Source of the DNA: Nematopogon swammerdamellus
Taxonomy: Eukaryota; Arthropoda; Insecta; Lepidoptera; Adelidae
Assembly: GCA_946902875.1 (NCBI GenBank)
Contig: OX336340.1
Span: forward strand, 21,219,566 to 21,283,565
DNA length: 64,000 bases
Direction: 5' to 3'
Made by a program: the position numbers and the translations under genes. The notes under the pieces were generated by a model. It was not told the DNA's origin and searched no databases. It saw only the letters and a program-made list of their open reading frames with translations. Positions 63,516 through 64,000 of this stretch are shown here, in pieces. Numbering within the stretch: position 1 is the first letter of the stretch; each line of letters begins with the position of its first letter.

Positions 63516-63644
63516 TAGTAACTAAAATCAAAATTAATTTACGTAACACAGTGTTACGCGAGCACTGACACTAACACTGCGATTGAGTGTGACAAAGTGC
63601 TATCTTCTGGTTTTGAGTGAGATAAAATTACTGAGGTAAAGTAC

Positions 63645-63955
63645 TTAAAAAGAATAGCCCCACTTTATCTCTCCCTGTGCATGTTGTAAGAGGCGACTAA
63701 GGGATAAGAACAAGGTGCCGTGCTAAAGGGCGACAGCCTAGCCACCTCTCACCTTGGCACGGTCCTTCCACCGAGTCATGCAGCAGGTAGGTATTCGTGC
63801 CTTACTTGCTGCTTGATAGTTATCTTGTCCGAATAATTTGCTCAATGTGGTGGTCGGTGTTGTGCTGTAATTTACAAGATACTTGCAGCACAACACCGAT
63901 TACTCTGCTTGCCCCGATTGTCAGGATACAGCGTGTGGTACATGTATGTATGTAT
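63645..63955 (+). mobile_element. Head B + T2 retroposon
   Basis: GTACTTAAAAAGAATAGCCC, GGCGACTAAGGGATAAGAAC, T2 body, and a tail of GTAT repeats ending about 17 bp before the MANBAL-like exon 2 acceptor. Confidence 0.85.
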
Positions 63956-63972
63956 AAAATTAATGATTGCAG

Positions 63973-64000
63973 GTGAACACAGACAGCGACGACTGTAGCT
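63973..64000 (+). CDS. MANBAL-like gene, exon 2 (start only, cut by window edge)
   Basis: After the acceptor GATTGCAG the frame set by exon 1 (phase 0) reads VNTDSDDCS and runs off the window. This is the expected place for the polar linker after the membrane helix. A head B + T2 retroposon ends about 17-20 bp before the acceptor. Confidence 0.6.

Overview
The window is animal nuclear DNA, almost certainly from a moth or butterfly. It has one long, intron-rich gene on the minus strand, very few coding bases, and many insect-type retroposons, MITEs and Helitron-like ends of kinds common in Lepidoptera. The encoded proteins read as insect orthologues.

The main gene is mitochondrial 2-oxoglutarate dehydrogenase E1 (OGDH, Drosophila Ogdh/Nc73EF), running from the start codon at 51700 down to the stop at 7185. 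I could place 21 exon positions. Every one is bounded by AG/GT and all phases join, giving a 1020-1027 residue protein, the same size as animal OGDH. Position 5 has three alternative exons (5a, 5b, 5c) with identical entry and exit phases, so they must be used one at a time. A second gene starts at 62073 on the plus strand: a small one-helix membrane protein of the MANBAL/anon-73B1 (UPF0239) type. Its first coding exon is complete and its second begins at 63973, at the window edge. The two genes are divergent.

The most unusual feature is that two OGDH exons have been partly amplified in tandem inside their own introns. The 3' end of exon 7, with its splice donor, is repeated about 13 extra times as a 140-bp unit (24527-26297). 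The 5' half of exon 14, with its splice acceptor, is repeated three extra times as a 160-bp unit (17734-18213). Both arrays carry surplus splice sites that would lead to premature stops if used.

The rest is mostly mobile DNA. There is an intact-looking LINE at 45931-49690 with a 195-bp in-frame internal duplication. A two-ORF CR1-like LINE at about 53540-57545 has an A AAA AAG slip sequence directly before the ORF1 stop. An internally deleted mariner lies at 39359-40274. Pieces of several other LINE families are present, including RTE and restriction-like-endonuclease types. At least three small retroposon families share modules with one another, including a head that combines tRNA-like and 5S rRNA-like sequence. 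Several MITEs have clear target duplications, and there are three unrelated minisatellites. Retroposon ends repeatedly sit within about 10-20 bp of OGDH and MANBAL splice sites, and exon 16 is bracketed by inverted retroposon tails.

Region by region: 1-7.1 kb, repeats downstream of OGDH. 7.2-26.5 kb, exons 21 to 7 with short repeat-filled introns. 26.8-36.7 kb, exons 6 to 3 with the alternative exon cluster. 37-51.7 kb, large 5' introns full of transposons, with exons 2 and 1. 52-62 kb, intergenic DNA holding the nested LINEs. 62-64 kb, the MANBAL-like gene.
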